51,734 bases of DNA, taken from assembly GCA_020696345.1 (NCBI GenBank), contig JAEHCK010000020.1, positions 1 through 51,734 on the forward strand. The letters are read 5' to 3'. Shown here piece after piece: positions 29,267-40,355 of the stretch; the first letter of the stretch is position 1; the number at the start of each line of letters is the position of its first letter. Both the position numbers and the translations under genes were made by a program. This DNA is from Thermoplasmata archaeon. Lineage in GTDB: Archaea > Thermoplasmatota > Penumbrarchaeia > JAEHCK01. The notes under the pieces were generated by a model that ran no database searches, was not told the DNA's origin, and was given only the letters and a program-made list of their open reading frames with translations.

Positions 29267-32200
29267 CTACTCCCACTCCACCGAATTGTCTATCTCCATC
29301 TCATCCAATTCTTCCCACTCTTCCAAATCCTCATCCACACCATCTTCACTTTCTTTTCCTTCTGCCATTGCTTCTGCTTTAGCTTGTTTTATTTTCAGCA
29401 CCTCATATTTTTTCTTCAGTTCATCTTCAATCTTTTTTCGTTGTTCAATATATTCCTGACGTGTATTTGTAAATGCTTCCAGTTGTTCTTTTAACACCTT
29501 CTGGTTATCGATCTGCTCCTGTTCCTTTGTTGCTAGTATTTCACCCTGTTTATCTAATCTCTTCCATTCATCTTCAACTTCTTCACGTTTCTTCAATAAT
29601 TCGCTTTTGTAGTTATTGCGCTTATCTTCCATATCCTTGTGTGCGGATTCCAGGTCGGACTCACGCCGACTGATCTTTGCTTCCAGCTGTTCTTCATTTG
29701 ATTCCAGTTCACGCTTACGCTCATCCAGAGCCTGTTGTAAAGTCTCCAATTCCCCTCGCTCTTCGTCAAGTTTACTTGACTTTAGCTCAAATTGTTCTTT
29801 TTTTTTTTTAAACTCGATATCCACATCCCCCTGCTGTTTCTCTTCTCCTGCCTGTAACTTTGCCTCACGTGCCTCTAATCCTTCTTTTCTATGTTTATAG
29901 TTCCTGATCAATTTTTTAATCTTTCTTATTCTTTCTTTTTGTGTCGTTTCCAACTCGGATTCTACTTTTGAAAATTCACTTTGTTTTTTTACCAGCTCTT
30001 TTTGCTCATCTCGCAGCCGTGACCATTCACCTTCCAATTCAACTTGTTCATTCTGGATCAATTTCGTGAACTCCTCTTTGATCTCATTTCTTAGCTCCCC
30101 TTCCAGCTCGGCTCGCAGCTCTTCCTCGAACTCGGCTTTGAGCTCTTCTTCAAGTTCGGGCCGTAACTCTTCCACCAGGTCTGCTTTTCTCTTTTCATCC
30201 AATTCAGGCTTTTTCAGTTCCAGCTTTTCCATTTCTTCTTCTTTTGCCAAAAGCTCTTTCTCGTGTACTTCTAATTCCTCTTTTTTACGCCTGTATTTCT
30301 TGAGCATTATCTTGATCTTTTTCAATCTTCCCTCGTGCTCGATCTCAAGATGGCTCTCTCTTTTTGCGATATCATCCAGTTTATTGGCCAACTCCTCCTG
30401 TTCACCATGTAATTTTCCCCATTCACCTTCCAATTCATCTTTGGCACCCGAGATATCTTTGGTAAGCTTTTCTGCGAGCTCTTCGGTAATTCGCTCTTCC
30501 AACTCGCTGCGTGCTTGCTCTTCAACTTCGCCACGCACCTGCTCCACCAGCTCGGCTCGTACCTGCTCTTCAACATCGCCACGAACCTCCTCCTCAAGAT
30601 CGGCTCTGATCGTCTTCTCCAATTCTGTACCCATCTCTGCCTCTTTGGATTCCAGGGCTTCCTTTCTACGCTTGTATTTCTTGAATAAATGTTTGAGTTT
30701 CTTCATTCGTTCTTCGAGTGTCACCTCAAGCTCGAATTGTTCTTTTGCAAATTCCTCTTGTTTCTTATCCAATTCTCCCTGCTCACCTTTCAGCTTTTCT
30801 CGTTCACCATCCAATTCATCGCGCAAACCCTGTATTTCCTCAGTAAACTCTGCAAAGATCTCTTCTCTCAGCCGTTCTTCCACTTCACTTACCACACGCT
30901 CTTCCAGCTCGGCTCGTACATCTTCTTCCAGTTTCTCACGCAGCAATTCCTCTCGCGACGCAAGCTCATCTTTTCTAAGCTGGTATCGCTTGAACAATTT
31001 CTTGAACTTCTTTAATCTTTCCTTGTGTGACCCATCAAACTCGCTTTCCTTATTCTCCAATTCTTCCCGCCTATTGGCCAATTCTTCGCATTCCTTTTCT
31101 AGCTTTATCCATTCACCACTTAATTCCTCAGGTGTACCTTTATATTTTTCCTTGGCCTTCTCGGAGACCTCTTCCCACACCTGTTTTTCCAGATCGGCTC
31201 GTAATTCAATCTTTAGTTTTTCTTTGATCTCGGCTTCCAGGTCAGGCCGCAGCTTGGCCTCCAACTCTCCTTTAAACTGTTCTGCCAGTTTTTGTTTTTC
31301 GGTTTCAAACACATTCTTTTCTTCATCGAATATGGCAGCTTCTTCATCGATCTCCTTTCTAATTTGTATGACCGCCTTTTGGATCGTATCCAGTTCTTTT
31401 TCTTTTTCGGAAATCGCATGCTCCGTGATCTTATTGTCAGCCTCCAAATTGGTCTTTTGTTCTTCCAGCTCGGCCAGCTCGGATTCGAATTCATCACGTC
31501 TACTCGCTAGTTTCTTCTCCTGTTCCTCTGATAATTTGTCTATTTTTTTCCTTCCTAATATGATCTTATTCCACTCATCATCCAGTTTCTTACGGGATTT
31601 GGATATTTCTTTTTCCAGTTTTTCTTGATGCTCCTTTAATGCTTTGCGTTCTTCATCGACTTCCTTCAACGTGTCTTCATATTTTCGACGTAATCGTTCC
31701 AATTCATTCTTTTCTTCTTCAAACTTGTTAATTTCCGCATTTAATGATTCACGCTTGGATTCCATCTGATCGTTGAGATCACCGATCTGTTGTTGTTCTT
31801 GAAGTAATTTATTGTGCTCGGCTTCTATCGATGCAGAACTATCTTCCAGTTCTTTGAACCGTTCATCTATCGATGCCTCTTTTTCGGCAAGTGCATCCAT
31901 CTTCGATTCAAGCTCTGATTCACGTTCTTTGAATATTTCTCTTACCTGCACTAATTTTTCTACATCTTCATCATATTTCTCCAATTTGTGATTCAACTCA
32001 CCTTCCAATTTCTTATTTTTTTCTTCGAACGTGGCCAGGAGATCTTGTTTCAATATCAATTCCAAATTCTGTTTATCTAAACGCTCTTGCGCTTCTGATT
32101 TCCAACGTTTTAATTCGGATTCAAATTCGGTTTGCTGTTCCTTGAGCTTTTCCTGATGTTCGGAATATTGATCTGCGATCTCATTACGATACTTATCCAG

Positions 32201-33070
32201 ATAAGACCATTGAGCCAAAACCATTCTTAAATACTTGGCATTAACTTCCATCTCTTGTGTATTTAATTCTTCCAGTTGTTCCATTATAGCTGTATGATTT
32301 TGAACTACCTCTTCTGAGTTTTTCATGATCCTAGCGCGCTCTGTTTCCGTGGTCTCCTGGAATCTATTGAATTCTGCCTTCCATGATTCTTTTTGTTCTA
32401 TAATGAGTTGCTGTAATGCATCAAAAAAGGATGTCTGGTGTGATATCACATTCGAGTCAATATCCTTGGAAAGTTTGATAAAGTTTTGCAGATCATTTTG
32501 CGGGCTCTCGAGCAAATGATAATATTTTGTCAGCAATTGGTTTTTATCTTCCTGCACTCTTTTTTGCTCCTCTCTTAACATGGCAAGAGATCTTTCAAAT
32601 TCAGATTTATCTTCCACACCTTCATTATCCACGCCGGCATCTTGGGCCAACTCTTCGATTGGCACCACCATTTCTGGTTCGGGTTCGGGCTCAGGCTCGT
32701 ACACGGGTTCGGGTTCAGGCTCGGGTTCGTACACGGGTTCGGGCTCAGGCTCGGGTTCGTACACGGGTTCGGGCTCAGGCTCGGGTTCGGGCTTGGGTTC
32801 GTGCTGGGGCTCGGGCATAGGTTCGGGTTCGGGCATAGGCTCGGGTTCGTACACAGGTTCGGGCTCAAGTATAGGCTCGGATATAGGCTCGGGTTCGGGC
32901 TTGGGTTCGTGCTGGGGCTCGGTGGCTTTGTGTAACTCGTCCTCTAAGATATTTTCTTCTTCTAATTCCGAAACCTCGGTTTCAGCGCTCTTTTCCAAAA
33001 CATCCATCTCCTCTTTTGAACCTTTTTCAGTTCTAGGAGATAACAATTTTTTTAAATCCTCGTCTGTCAA
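29267..33070 (-). CDS. Giant coiled-coil protein with Glu-Pro repeat region
   Basis: 1267 residues, TTG start with GGTGG upstream (spacing somewhat long). No signal peptide or membrane helix is seen, so it is probably cytoplasmic. Residues about 50-135 are EP-rich repeats ([15 protein letters not shown]), encoded by low-complexity DNA at 32670-32930. The rest is almost unbroken coiled coil. Between about residues 675 and 1090 four related blocks of about 130 residues recur, each with a basic motif such as [18 protein letters not shown] followed by long acidic heptads ([15 protein letters not shown]). It ends in an acidic tail. No ATPase head is present, so it is not an SMC. A cytoskeletal or scaffold role is possible but unproven. 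Confidence 0.75.
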   Translation of the reverse strand: MTDEDLKKLLSPRTEKGSKEEMDVLEKSAETEVSELEEENILEDELHKATEPQHEPKPEPEPISEPILEPEPVYEPEPMPEPEPMPEPQHEPKPEPEPEPEPVYEPEPEPEPVYEPEPEPEPVYEPEPEPEPEMVVPIEELAQDAGVDNEGVEDKSEFERSLAMLREEQKRVQEDKNQLLTKYYHLLESPQNDLQNFIKLSKDIDSNVISHQTSFFDALQQLIIEQKESWKAEFNRFQETTETERARIMKNSEEVVQNHTAIMEQLEELNTQEMEVNAKYLRMVLAQWSYLDKYRNEIADQYSEHQEKLKEQQTEFESELKRWKSEAQERLDKQNLELILKQDLLATFEEKNKKLEGELNHKLEKYDEDVEKLVQVREIFKERESELESKMDALAEKEASIDERFKELEDSSASIEAEHNKLLQEQQQIGDLNDQMESKRESLNAEINKFEEEKNELERLRRKYEDTLKEVDEERKALKEHQEKLEKEISKSRKKLDDEWNKIILGRKKIDKLSEEQEKKLASRRDEFESELAELEEQKTNLEADNKITEHAISEKEKELDTIQKAVIQIRKEIDEEAAIFDEEKNVFETEKQKLAEQFKGELEAKLRPDLEAEIKEKLKIELRADLEKQVWEEVSEKAKEKYKGTPEELSGEWIKLEKECEELANRREELENKESEFDGSHKERLKKFKKLFKRYQLRKDELASREELLREKLEEDVRAELEERVVSEVEERLREEIFAEFTEEIQGLRDELDGEREKLKGEQGELDKKQEEFAKEQFELEVTLEERMKKLKHLFKKYKRRKEALESKEAEMGTELEKTIRADLEEEVRGDVEEQVRAELVEQVRGEVEEQARSELEERITEELAEKLTKDISGAKDELEGEWGKLHGEQEELANKLDDIAKRESHLEIEHEGRLKKIKIMLKKYRRKKEELEVHEKELLAKEEEMEKLELKKPELDEKRKADLVEELRPELEEELKAEFEEELRAELEGELRNEIKEEFTKLIQNEQVELEGEWSRLRDEQKELVKKQSEFSKVESELETTQKERIRKIKKLIRNYKHRKEGLEAREAKLQAGEEKQQGDVDIEFKKKKEQFELKSSKLDEERGELETLQQALDERKRELESNEEQLEAKISRRESDLESAHKDMEDKRNNYKSELLKKREEVEDEWKRLDKQGEILATKEQEQIDNQKVLKEQLEAFTNTRQEYIEQRKKIEDELKKKYEVLKIKQAKAEAMAEGKESEDGVDEDLEEWEELDEMEIDNSVEWE

Positions 33071-33459
33071 TTTGATATTAATCCCACCAAAGTAATAAAA
33101 TCTACATAATAATTAATATTTTAGGAATTAAATATCTTTACTTTATTTAATTATTCCTATGGTCAAAAGTAATTGTAGTTGTGTCAATTAAAATATGATC
33201 TATTGACAATATTGTTTGATTTAAGTGTTATGGATTTTGGGTCAGGGGTCAGAATATAGAGGCTAGGTAATGTATCGGTTTTTTAGTTTTGGGTTAAAAA
33301 GCCGGAAAATCTTTCTGCCGGTAAATAATAATGACTGGTTAATTTAAAGTTCAACAATTTTTTACACCATACTTGAGACTAGCAACGAGCATTCTGCAAC
33401 TAACAACTGTTCCTTGGACCCAAACTGTAATTTGGTTGCATCTAAAAGAAAAAAATTGA
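33071..33459. other. Intergenic, AT-rich; nothing recognised
   Basis: The region holds only AT-rich sequence, a GGGTCAGGGGTCAG-like stretch near 33240 and short CTAGCAAC/CTGCAACTAACAACTG direct repeats near 33373-33404 resembling those at 232-260. No gene or clear promoter is seen. Confidence 0.4.
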
Positions 33460-35007
33460 TCAATATGCTATGAACGGCTCTGATGGGAAGTAATGGAAGT
33501 TATCAGTGGAATCGGTTTCCACGGTAATTGCAATGAAACCTGCTGGCACACGCGACGGTATCCTGATCCTGAATGTCTGATAATAGAATGTTATCGTGCT
33601 ATTAATTCCCAAATGATTGGTGAAATTGACTTCCTTCATGCCGGGTAATACATGAGACGTATTGACATTTGTAAATGTTCTAGTCAACCGCGCCACATTT
33701 GGAAAATCCCAGTTATCGTCGTTATCGGGATCAGGTGGGGAATGTGGTTTACCATCCAGGCCTAGTTCAACACGGCGGAAGCCTATTATCACGCGCATTG
33801 GATTGAAGTGACTCTTTTCATAATTAACATGTGTGAAGTTATCGGGACTGCATTCCTGAAATCCTACAGATATATTGATGTCTATCATGTCACCTTTCTC
33901 CAACTCAAGAATACTAATATCTCGTCCAAAATAATTCCAATCGGTCTCTTTAGGTGCGGATGCTACTACAAGTCCCTTACCGACTGGCCGGATGGAGTTT
34001 ATAGCTACATATGTGCCGTTTCGTAGATTAATACGCAGGGGGTACGGGTCCCAATTATCATCCATCTCGTCTGTATCTGTATCGTTCAAGGTGGGGTCGC
34101 AATCATACCAATTCCAGTCATATGGTGACCCGCGGTCCAAGTCCTTCCAATCACCTATAAAAGTATCATTATTTTTCCAATCAGTAAAGTTCTTGGTTAT
34201 ACCTCTCTGTTCATAAACATACCATGGCGAGAAATGGTACCATGAGATGTTTGTGCACTGTGCCGGTATTATTCCATAACTGCCTGCCAACTTCAGACCG
34301 TTGCGCCAATCCGCAAATGTAGCTGTATCCCAAGCGCCGCCTACTATACTTGGATCAGTTAAATAGGAGTATGCCCAGCTGGTTGTACTCGTAATGTCCA
34401 GGTCAGGGTTCTTTCTATCAACGGGCGGTGGTGGGTTCACGGCATTTGTGCCGGTATGTGTAGCATCCACTTGAACCTCATAACCGTCATTCCAGCCGTC
34501 ACCATCGGTATCTGCATTGTTCGGATCAGTAGTCATGTGTGGTTCGTCGGGTGGGTCGTGGAACAGGTCAGTATAATAGCATAGACCGTCATGGATGGGT
34601 AATTGTTCCTCACGGTTCAACAAGCCATCACCGTCGTTATCCTCCCATGGATCGGGTAGGCCGTCACCGTCAGTATCCTTCTCGAATGGTGAAGTACTGC
34701 CTAATCGTGAACCGCGCTCATGACCGTCGGCTATATGGTCATTATCGGTATCCCATAACGTGGGTGAGGTTCCCAGATAGAGCTCGTCAATATCAAGCAA
34801 CAGATCAGAATCGGTATCGGCATTATACGGGTCGGTGCCAAATTCCAACTCTCGATAATCAGGTAAAAGATCATTGTCGCTGTCCACACTATGCAACTCT
34901 TTTTCCAGAATGTCTTTTGCTTCTATATCGTTATAAAAATATGGGACACTGATCATGATCAAACAGATCATCATTGAGAAAAATAATATAATGTATTTTT
35001 TCTTCAT
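33460..35007 (-). CDS. Secreted thrombospondin-3/dockerin-like calcium-binding protein
   Basis: 515 residues from the ATG at 35007. That ATG has GGTGG 5-6 bases upstream, whereas the earlier ATG (35019) overlaps the ribosome-binding site. An N-terminal hydrophobic signal (KKKYIILFFSMMICLIMISVPYF) is followed by several DxDxDGLPD-type calcium loops (about residues 45-180), such as DSDNDLLPDYRELEFGTDP and DTDGDGLPDPWEDNDGDG. The C-terminal half is a beta-rich domain of unknown family with two more aspartate-rich loops. No C-terminal helix is present, so the protein should be released or held only by its N-terminus. Function unknown; perhaps part of the surface layer. Confidence 0.7.
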   Translation of the reverse strand: MKKKYIILFFSMMICLIMISVPYFYNDIEAKDILEKELHSVDSDNDLLPDYRELEFGTDPYNADTDSDLLLDIDELYLGTSPTLWDTDNDHIADGHERGSRLGSTSPFEKDTDGDGLPDPWEDNDGDGLLNREEQLPIHDGLCYYTDLFHDPPDEPHMTTDPNNADTDGDGWNDGYEVQVDATHTGTNAVNPPPPVDRKNPDLDITSTTSWAYSYLTDPSIVGGAWDTATFADWRNGLKLAGSYGIIPAQCTNISWYHFSPWYVYEQRGITKNFTDWKNNDTFIGDWKDLDRGSPYDWNWYDCDPTLNDTDTDEMDDNWDPYPLRINLRNGTYVAINSIRPVGKGLVVASAPKETDWNYFGRDISILELEKGDMIDINISVGFQECSPDNFTHVNYEKSHFNPMRVIIGFRRVELGLDGKPHSPPDPDNDDNWDFPNVARLTRTFTNVNTSHVLPGMKEVNFTNHLGINSTITFYYQTFRIRIPSRVPAGFIAITVETDSTDNFHYFPSEPFIAY

Positions 35008-35019
35008 TCTAACCACCAT

Positions 35020-35840
35020 GCGAATATATAATATTATATCTGATCAAATATAATCTCAATTAAGTATTGCTTCCACATTTAAAAATGTTTAGATATTATA
35101 TAAATGTTATCTGTTCATGAACATGATTGTAATATATAAGGTTTTTATTTAAATATGTCCAAGTTTTGCTACTTTGGAGTCTAATTTGGTGAAGTCAAGC
35201 TATTGAGTAGTGGCCTTCGGCCAAGCCTTCGGCTAGGCCTTCGGCAGACCACTATGATTACGACCACTACGATTATTTAATAAACAGAATCGTTTGGGGA
35301 GGGGAGACCCTTTCGATTAATTATTGATGGTAAGCACTTGGAGAGGGGGGATCGCTGATTGGATATAACAAATAATTTCTTCTCCAATTTAATAGATCAA
35401 GAATAAATCAAAAATCCCAAATCATAAAATATTATTAAAGATAAATAAAAAAATTTCCCCAGTTAAACGCTTTCGGAAAACTTTCCTGCCAGAAAATTGT
35501 AAAAAATTGTTATTACTTAGCTATACAATATTCTGTCCCAAGAAAATCCAAACTTCCAAACTTAAAAAATAAATTTCTTATTGAAAATTACATTAGAGTT
35601 TTTGGATTTGGGTTTTGGTTTTTTCTTGGGTTTTTGCTATGTTTGGATTTGGGATTTTACCCTCCCATCCCCAAACGATTGTAAACGATAATTCATTGCA
35701 GTGGTCTCCCAACGATTACAAGCGATCATTACTTGTAGTGGTCCCCCTTCCACCAGTGGTTTACATTAGTGATCCATCATAACGGTCGATAAATATTTTC
35801 CCCAGACTCATTTCTTAGATATTTCTTCGTTTGTACCGTT
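35020..35840. other. Long intergenic region with a GC-rich element and an inverted counterpart
   Basis: Besides the element at 35208-35350, the stretch at about 35660-35775 carries on the minus strand related text: CGTTTGGGGATGGGAGG matches CGTTTGGGGAGGGGAG at 35291-35306 in inverted orientation, and GACCACTAC/GACCACTGC recurs. The two could pair over about 390 bases. No gene is seen. Between them lies AT-rich DNA. Confidence 0.55.
35208..35350. repeat. GC-rich dispersed element, copy 1
   Basis: It begins with three mini-hairpins GGCCTTCGGCC, AGCCTTCGGCT and GGCCTTCGGC, then GATTACGACCACTACGATTA, TTTAATAAA, CGTTTGGGGAGGGGAGACC and a TTGATGGTAAGCACTTGGAGAGG end. The same order of motifs is found at 51555-51715. 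The middle hairpin has an A-T closing pair where the first has G-C, a compensatory change. Confidence 0.75.
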
Positions 35841-38800
35841 CTACTCTGGTTCGGGTGTATCCTCTTTTAGTGTATCTGTATCTTTTACCTTGGTCATATC
35901 TGTATCCTCATCATTATTCTCATCGTTATCATCAGTTTCGAAAAACGGTTTATCTTCATCGGTCAGGTTCACTTCGGTCACCGGCACAACGTCTTCAGGT
36001 ATTTCATCATCTATATCCTCTAAATCTGGTGTTCGGGCTCCACTTTCAACCTTGCCCAGATCTTCATCCGGCCTATCATCCTCATAACCATCTTTATCTA
36101 CATCTACATTTTCATCCATATCTTCATCTATATCTTCATCTTCAAAACCAAAACCACCTTTCCGCGAACCATACTTGCCATCTTTTGAGACATGGATCGA
36201 TTTGCCGATACCGCTGCCCAGATGGAGAGAATACACAATTATTATTACTACTACAATTACCCCAAAAACCCCTACCAACAGTGGCCAATAGCCCAGCTCA
36301 CTTTCGATCGTTTCTCTTTTTTTCGCAGTTGTTTTTGGCATGTCTGAAGCGTTTGTTGGGTCAGTGGAATCGTTGCCGCCAAGTAAGCCGTCTGATCCAA
36401 GATATTCTTTCAGACTATTGAAATTATCACCATCAAGATCTTCCATTGCATCCGAAGAATTGTTCGGGTCCAATCCGTATAATAACTCCCACTCATCGGG
36501 TATCATGTCCAGGTCGGAATCAAGCTTTTGCTGCTTGCCGGGCTCGGTGCCAACCTCACTGCTGTATCTCGGATCCAGGTTGCCGGTGACAATAAACTTT
36601 ACCGGTTGAGTGTTAAATTTACTATTTGGTTCCCCACTGCGATCATCGCACTCGAAGTAATAATAATGGTAGCCTATATCCAATTGTGTTTTGTAGGTAT
36701 ATTCTGCTCCCGGGTCCAGCGTCTTTTCACCAGAGACCTTGGTCAATTCAAACCTGTTGCCATCCACCATTACATAGACCTTAACATTTTCCGAGCCATC
36801 CACATCAAAATAATATGCTTGGAACGTGAAAACTGAAGTTATATTTCCATACATGGGTTTTACTGTCCCATTAACTAATATTGGCGGGTCATTTATGGAG
36901 ATCACTCTTATTCGTACCATGACAGATTGTGAATAATCAACCGTTGGGTCTGTGATCGTGATATTAACATCTTCGAACTTGCGTTCTTCTGGATAATTGA
37001 ATGAATTTGGATATAGAAAAATAATGGTAAGGTTTTGTACTTGCGAGTATTCTGATCGAGTACTTAGTTTTATGTTCTTTGCCGAACCCTGGATGATCAT
37101 CAGATACTCTTCCAAGTTCAAAGTAAATGGGATATCTTCGAGCACCTGAAGTTCTGGAAGATCACGTAATACGAATGAGACTTCAGAGCTCACCACCTTT
37201 ACTTGAATTTCCCCCAAAGTCCAGTACTCACCATCAGATACGTTAAGTATAATATTGTATTCAAAACCTCCCGTGGGGTAATTTAATATCAAGTTCAGCC
37301 CCGCCTCATCGAGCTCGGTAAAGTTTGAATCGTCAGTAATGATCAATTCTTCGAACTCATTGTCGACATCGATAATATAATCTTTAAGATTGATGGGCAA
37401 ATCTATTTTCTCGATCGCGATCTGGGTCGGTATAGTCTTGATAATTGGCGGGTCATTGATCGGTGTTACCCAAACCATAATTTCAGTATATGCAAAATAG
37501 ACACCATCACTAACCGAGATATTGACCACTTCATATTTTCTCCCGGTTGGGTAGTTAAAAGAATTTGTATATAAAAAGCTGATAATAGAACCGTTCACTG
37601 TTGCATAACTCGAATTGGCATGAATGCTGAGTTGATCCAGGCGGGTATCCGGATCGTAAAGGTATTCGGTCACATTCAGATCAAACAAAATGTCCTCTGT
37701 AAGATGTAGCTCAGGTATAGGTGCGATCGTCGGCGGTCCGGGCATGACGGGTTGGCCAAGGACAACGGTTTCGTTCCAGTCCGTGCCATCACTGCACCAA
37801 ATCCTGAAACTATGTATTCCGTAAGTGTCGATCTTTGTTTCGAAGCTGTATTCTTCACCATCATCATAAACTCCATTACGTAAAAGTTTATTTGGGGTAT
37901 TGTTCAATTGCATTTTATTGCCCGAAATGTCATTATCGATAAAGATCCAAATATCATCATGATTTGTCCCTGGCCCATCATTGTCTACATCTGTGTATAA
38001 TACGGAAAATAAAAATTTCGTAGCTAAATTACCCCGAGCAGGTGTGACCTTTGCTCCGGTTAGCTTGGGTGGATGATTGGACGATGTGGTGAATGACCAT
38101 GAGTGATCATCCAATGGCGCCATGTCAATGACACCGTTCTTATTCCCGTCCAGTTTATTGCCCGCACAATCCATAATTCCGGCCTTTACCGTTATGGTAT
38201 ACCGCTCGAGAGGGTTTAAGAAATTCTTTGGCTTAATGGATATTGTTTGTGTTTCGTCTTCATATTCTAATTTGACAGGTAACGAATCCATTTGACTATC
38301 GTAAAGCTGAACGTTTTCATCAATGATCCTATCAGGGTTCAATTGTTCGCTGAATACAACAGTAAACAGGTTGCTCACCGGCACGTCGGTACCATCCTTT
38401 ATCGGGGTTACATTAGTGATAACTGGTAATATGGAATCTCTCGGGCCAAAAGCATAGATCCTACCATCTTGAGTATTGATGAAGAGTCTGTTATTGGCCA
38501 GTGCAGGTGAGCTGGTGATAGGGCCATTTAATTGTTTTCTCCAGATCTCGAGACCGTTATGTGAATATAGGTAATACAACTTTGAATCAGTTGAACCAAC
38601 GAGTAATCTTCCGCCGGCAACTGCCGGTGATGACCAGACCGGGCCACCAGTGACGAACGGTACCCACTGGGAGGTGTTCGTATCGGTGGCTAAACTGTAT
38701 ATTTTTCCGTCCATGCAGCCAAAATATAATTTATTATCCACTACCGTGGGTGAGGATATTATGTGGTCAGCGGCCTTATAATCCCAAACCACGGTACCGT

Positions 38801-39926
38801 TGATCCTGTCCATGCAGTATATTTTGTAAACCTTTTGTTCACCTAAAGATGAATTATGCACACCCACGGCGGCATATACATAATTATTATTAACCACCGG
38901 TGTAGAAGATATCGAGTCTCCCAGGTAATATTTCCAGAGCAAGTCGCCATCCGAGCTACCGGTAAATTCCTCGGTGAGCCATCCCTGGTTACCATCGGCA
39001 AACCCGTCCAGGTCCATCGAGTACAGATAACCATCGTTGGCGCCGAAATATATCTTATCGCCAAGTGCCGCGGCACCGCATGTTATCCCGTGATCGTATG
39101 TCAATCCTTCCAGTGTCTTGAATCGCCAGACAAGGTTCCCTGAGTTCTCTTTCAAACAATATAGATATCTATCAGGCGCACCAAAAAGGATATAGCCGTT
39201 ATATATCAAGATCGGGTGGTCAAGATATGATACATTGAGAGTTGTATTATCTCCCGGCAGAGTAAACACCCAATCCAGCTCGCCGGTATAAGCATCGAAC
39301 CTGAACACCGAGCCATTGGCACTACTAAAAACCACAATATGGCCCGAATGGACTGCCGGTGTTGAGATCGCGGAGAAGTTCTCGGGTGAAACCTGTACGC
39401 GCCAGCGTAATCTGCCCGTGGTCTCTTCAAAACAGTATAAATGACCATCATTGGTGGACATATATACTTTATTGTATGCCACAACCGGTGATGCATATGT
39501 AGGTGCAGATTCATTTGTCCAGAGAATATCGGATGAACTGGGTATCTTTGAAGTAGTTTGACCGGTACGCTGCGGGGTATTTTTCAACATGGGCCATGAC
39601 TCACCACCGGTGGCTCGTGCAGATCTGGCGTTATTGTTACCGTTACTGTTACCGTTAGTATTGAGCTTTTCCCATATGTTATCATTGATACTATTTCGAA
39701 CTGTTACAGGTATACTATTTGTATTACCAGCCGCCCAGACTTCCGGAGTTTGTTTTGCAGGCCCATAAACGTTGTCAGTTGAGCTGACCACTGGCTGAAC
39801 AGGCCATGGCTGGTCGGCAGAATATTTTTGATTTGTACTATTTACAAAAGATACCAGAGAACCTGATAAAACGAAAAATGGGATAATGAAAATTAATATC
39901 ATCATCAATTTCTTGTAAATATACAT
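35841..39926 (-). CDS. PQQ-type beta-propeller surface protein with C-terminal anchor
   Basis: 1361 residues with an N-terminal signal segment (MILIFIIPFFVLSGSLVSFV). About residues 115-500 hold PQQ/BamB-like propeller repeats (pattern GxLYC.....G.L.W). An Ig-like Big_5 module follows (about 505-620), then two or three cadherin-like modules (TEDILFDLNVTEYL, LEDIPFTLNLEEYL), a calcium loop (DLDGDNFNSLKEYLGSD), one transmembrane helix (about 1212-1235) and an acidic cytoplasmic tail of about 125 residues. No enzyme active site is visible. The propeller could bind partners rather than a quinone. It shares the ectodomain-helix-low-complexity-tail plan of the other large proteins here. Confidence 0.78.
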   Translation of the reverse strand: MYIYKKLMMILIFIIPFFVLSGSLVSFVNSTNQKYSADQPWPVQPVVSSTDNVYGPAKQTPEVWAAGNTNSIPVTVRNSINDNIWEKLNTNGNSNGNNNARSARATGGESWPMLKNTPQRTGQTTSKIPSSSDILWTNESAPTYASPVVAYNKVYMSTNDGHLYCFEETTGRLRWRVQVSPENFSAISTPAVHSGHIVVFSSANGSVFRFDAYTGELDWVFTLPGDNTTLNVSYLDHPILIYNGYILFGAPDRYLYCLKENSGNLVWRFKTLEGLTYDHGITCGAAALGDKIYFGANDGYLYSMDLDGFADGNQGWLTEEFTGSSDGDLLWKYYLGDSISSTPVVNNNYVYAAVGVHNSSLGEQKVYKIYCMDRINGTVVWDYKAADHIISSPTVVDNKLYFGCMDGKIYSLATDTNTSQWVPFVTGGPVWSSPAVAGGRLLVGSTDSKLYYLYSHNGLEIWRKQLNGPITSSPALANNRLFINTQDGRIYAFGPRDSILPVITNVTPIKDGTDVPVSNLFTVVFSEQLNPDRIIDENVQLYDSQMDSLPVKLEYEDETQTISIKPKNFLNPLERYTITVKAGIMDCAGNKLDGNKNGVIDMAPLDDHSWSFTTSSNHPPKLTGAKVTPARGNLATKFLFSVLYTDVDNDGPGTNHDDIWIFIDNDISGNKMQLNNTPNKLLRNGVYDDGEEYSFETKIDTYGIHSFRIWCSDGTDWNETVVLGQPVMPGPPTIAPIPELHLTEDILFDLNVTEYLYDPDTRLDQLSIHANSSYATVNGSIISFLYTNSFNYPTGRKYEVVNISVSDGVYFAYTEIMVWVTPINDPPIIKTIPTQIAIEKIDLPINLKDYIIDVDNEFEELIITDDSNFTELDEAGLNLILNYPTGGFEYNIILNVSDGEYWTLGEIQVKVVSSEVSFVLRDLPELQVLEDIPFTLNLEEYLMIIQGSAKNIKLSTRSEYSQVQNLTIIFLYPNSFNYPEERKFEDVNITITDPTVDYSQSVMVRIRVISINDPPILVNGTVKPMYGNITSVFTFQAYYFDVDGSENVKVYVMVDGNRFELTKVSGEKTLDPGAEYTYKTQLDIGYHYYYFECDDRSGEPNSKFNTQPVKFIVTGNLDPRYSSEVGTEPGKQQKLDSDLDMIPDEWELLYGLDPNNSSDAMEDLDGDNFNSLKEYLGSDGLLGGNDSTDPTNASDMPKTTAKKRETIESELGYWPLLVGVFGVIVVVIIIVYSLHLGSGIGKSIHVSKDGKYGSRKGGFGFEDEDIDEDMDENVDVDKDGYEDDRPDEDLGKVESGARTPDLEDIDDEIPEDVVPVTEVNLTDEDKPFFETDDNDENNDEDTDMTKVKDTDTLKEDTPEPE

Positions 39927-40355
39927 TTACACACCAGTACTGAAAGATCCTCTCAACATTGATTTGTTCAGAATTGAACATTAAAAACTTTTTATTGGCT
40001 TATAAACCAGATAATATCTGAAGTAATTTATTCAGTTTATTTAAGTGTTTTTATTATTTGGATATAGATAATAATGAATACATTATATTATAAATTATTG
40101 TTTTTTTTTAATTTGCATATGATGATGTTTAAAATTAATGGGGGTCAGTGGTCAAAACTGAGTAGGGAATGGAATTAATATTGTAGAGTCGGGAATGGAT
40201 TTATTATTGTTGAGAAGGGAATTGGAATAAAAGGTTTTTATCTTCCAACCCAATTAATAAATTCCATATTCAAAATCAACTGATTAAATTCCCATATTCA
40301 TCATTAATTAATCACATTCCCAATTCCCTGCTAATGAATAATCAATTTAATCGAC
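39927..40355. other. Intergenic, low-complexity GGGAATGGAATTA repeats
   Basis: About 40168-40235 has three degenerate units of AGTCGGGAATGGATTTATTATTGT. About 40258-40330 has opposing TTCCCATATTC/ATTCCCAATTCCC text, so the region can form a weak hairpin. No gene is seen. Confidence 0.4.

Noticed and set aside
30066..31628. 520-codon serine-rich frame antisense to the coiled-coil gene
   Set aside because: It is the expected mirror of Glu/Lys-rich codons on the other strand. The coiled-coil frame has a sensible start, heptads and internal repeats.
32670..32930. GC-rich low-complexity DNA as a separate repeat element
   Set aside because: It is the coding sequence of the Glu-Pro repeats of the coiled-coil protein and keeps that frame throughout.
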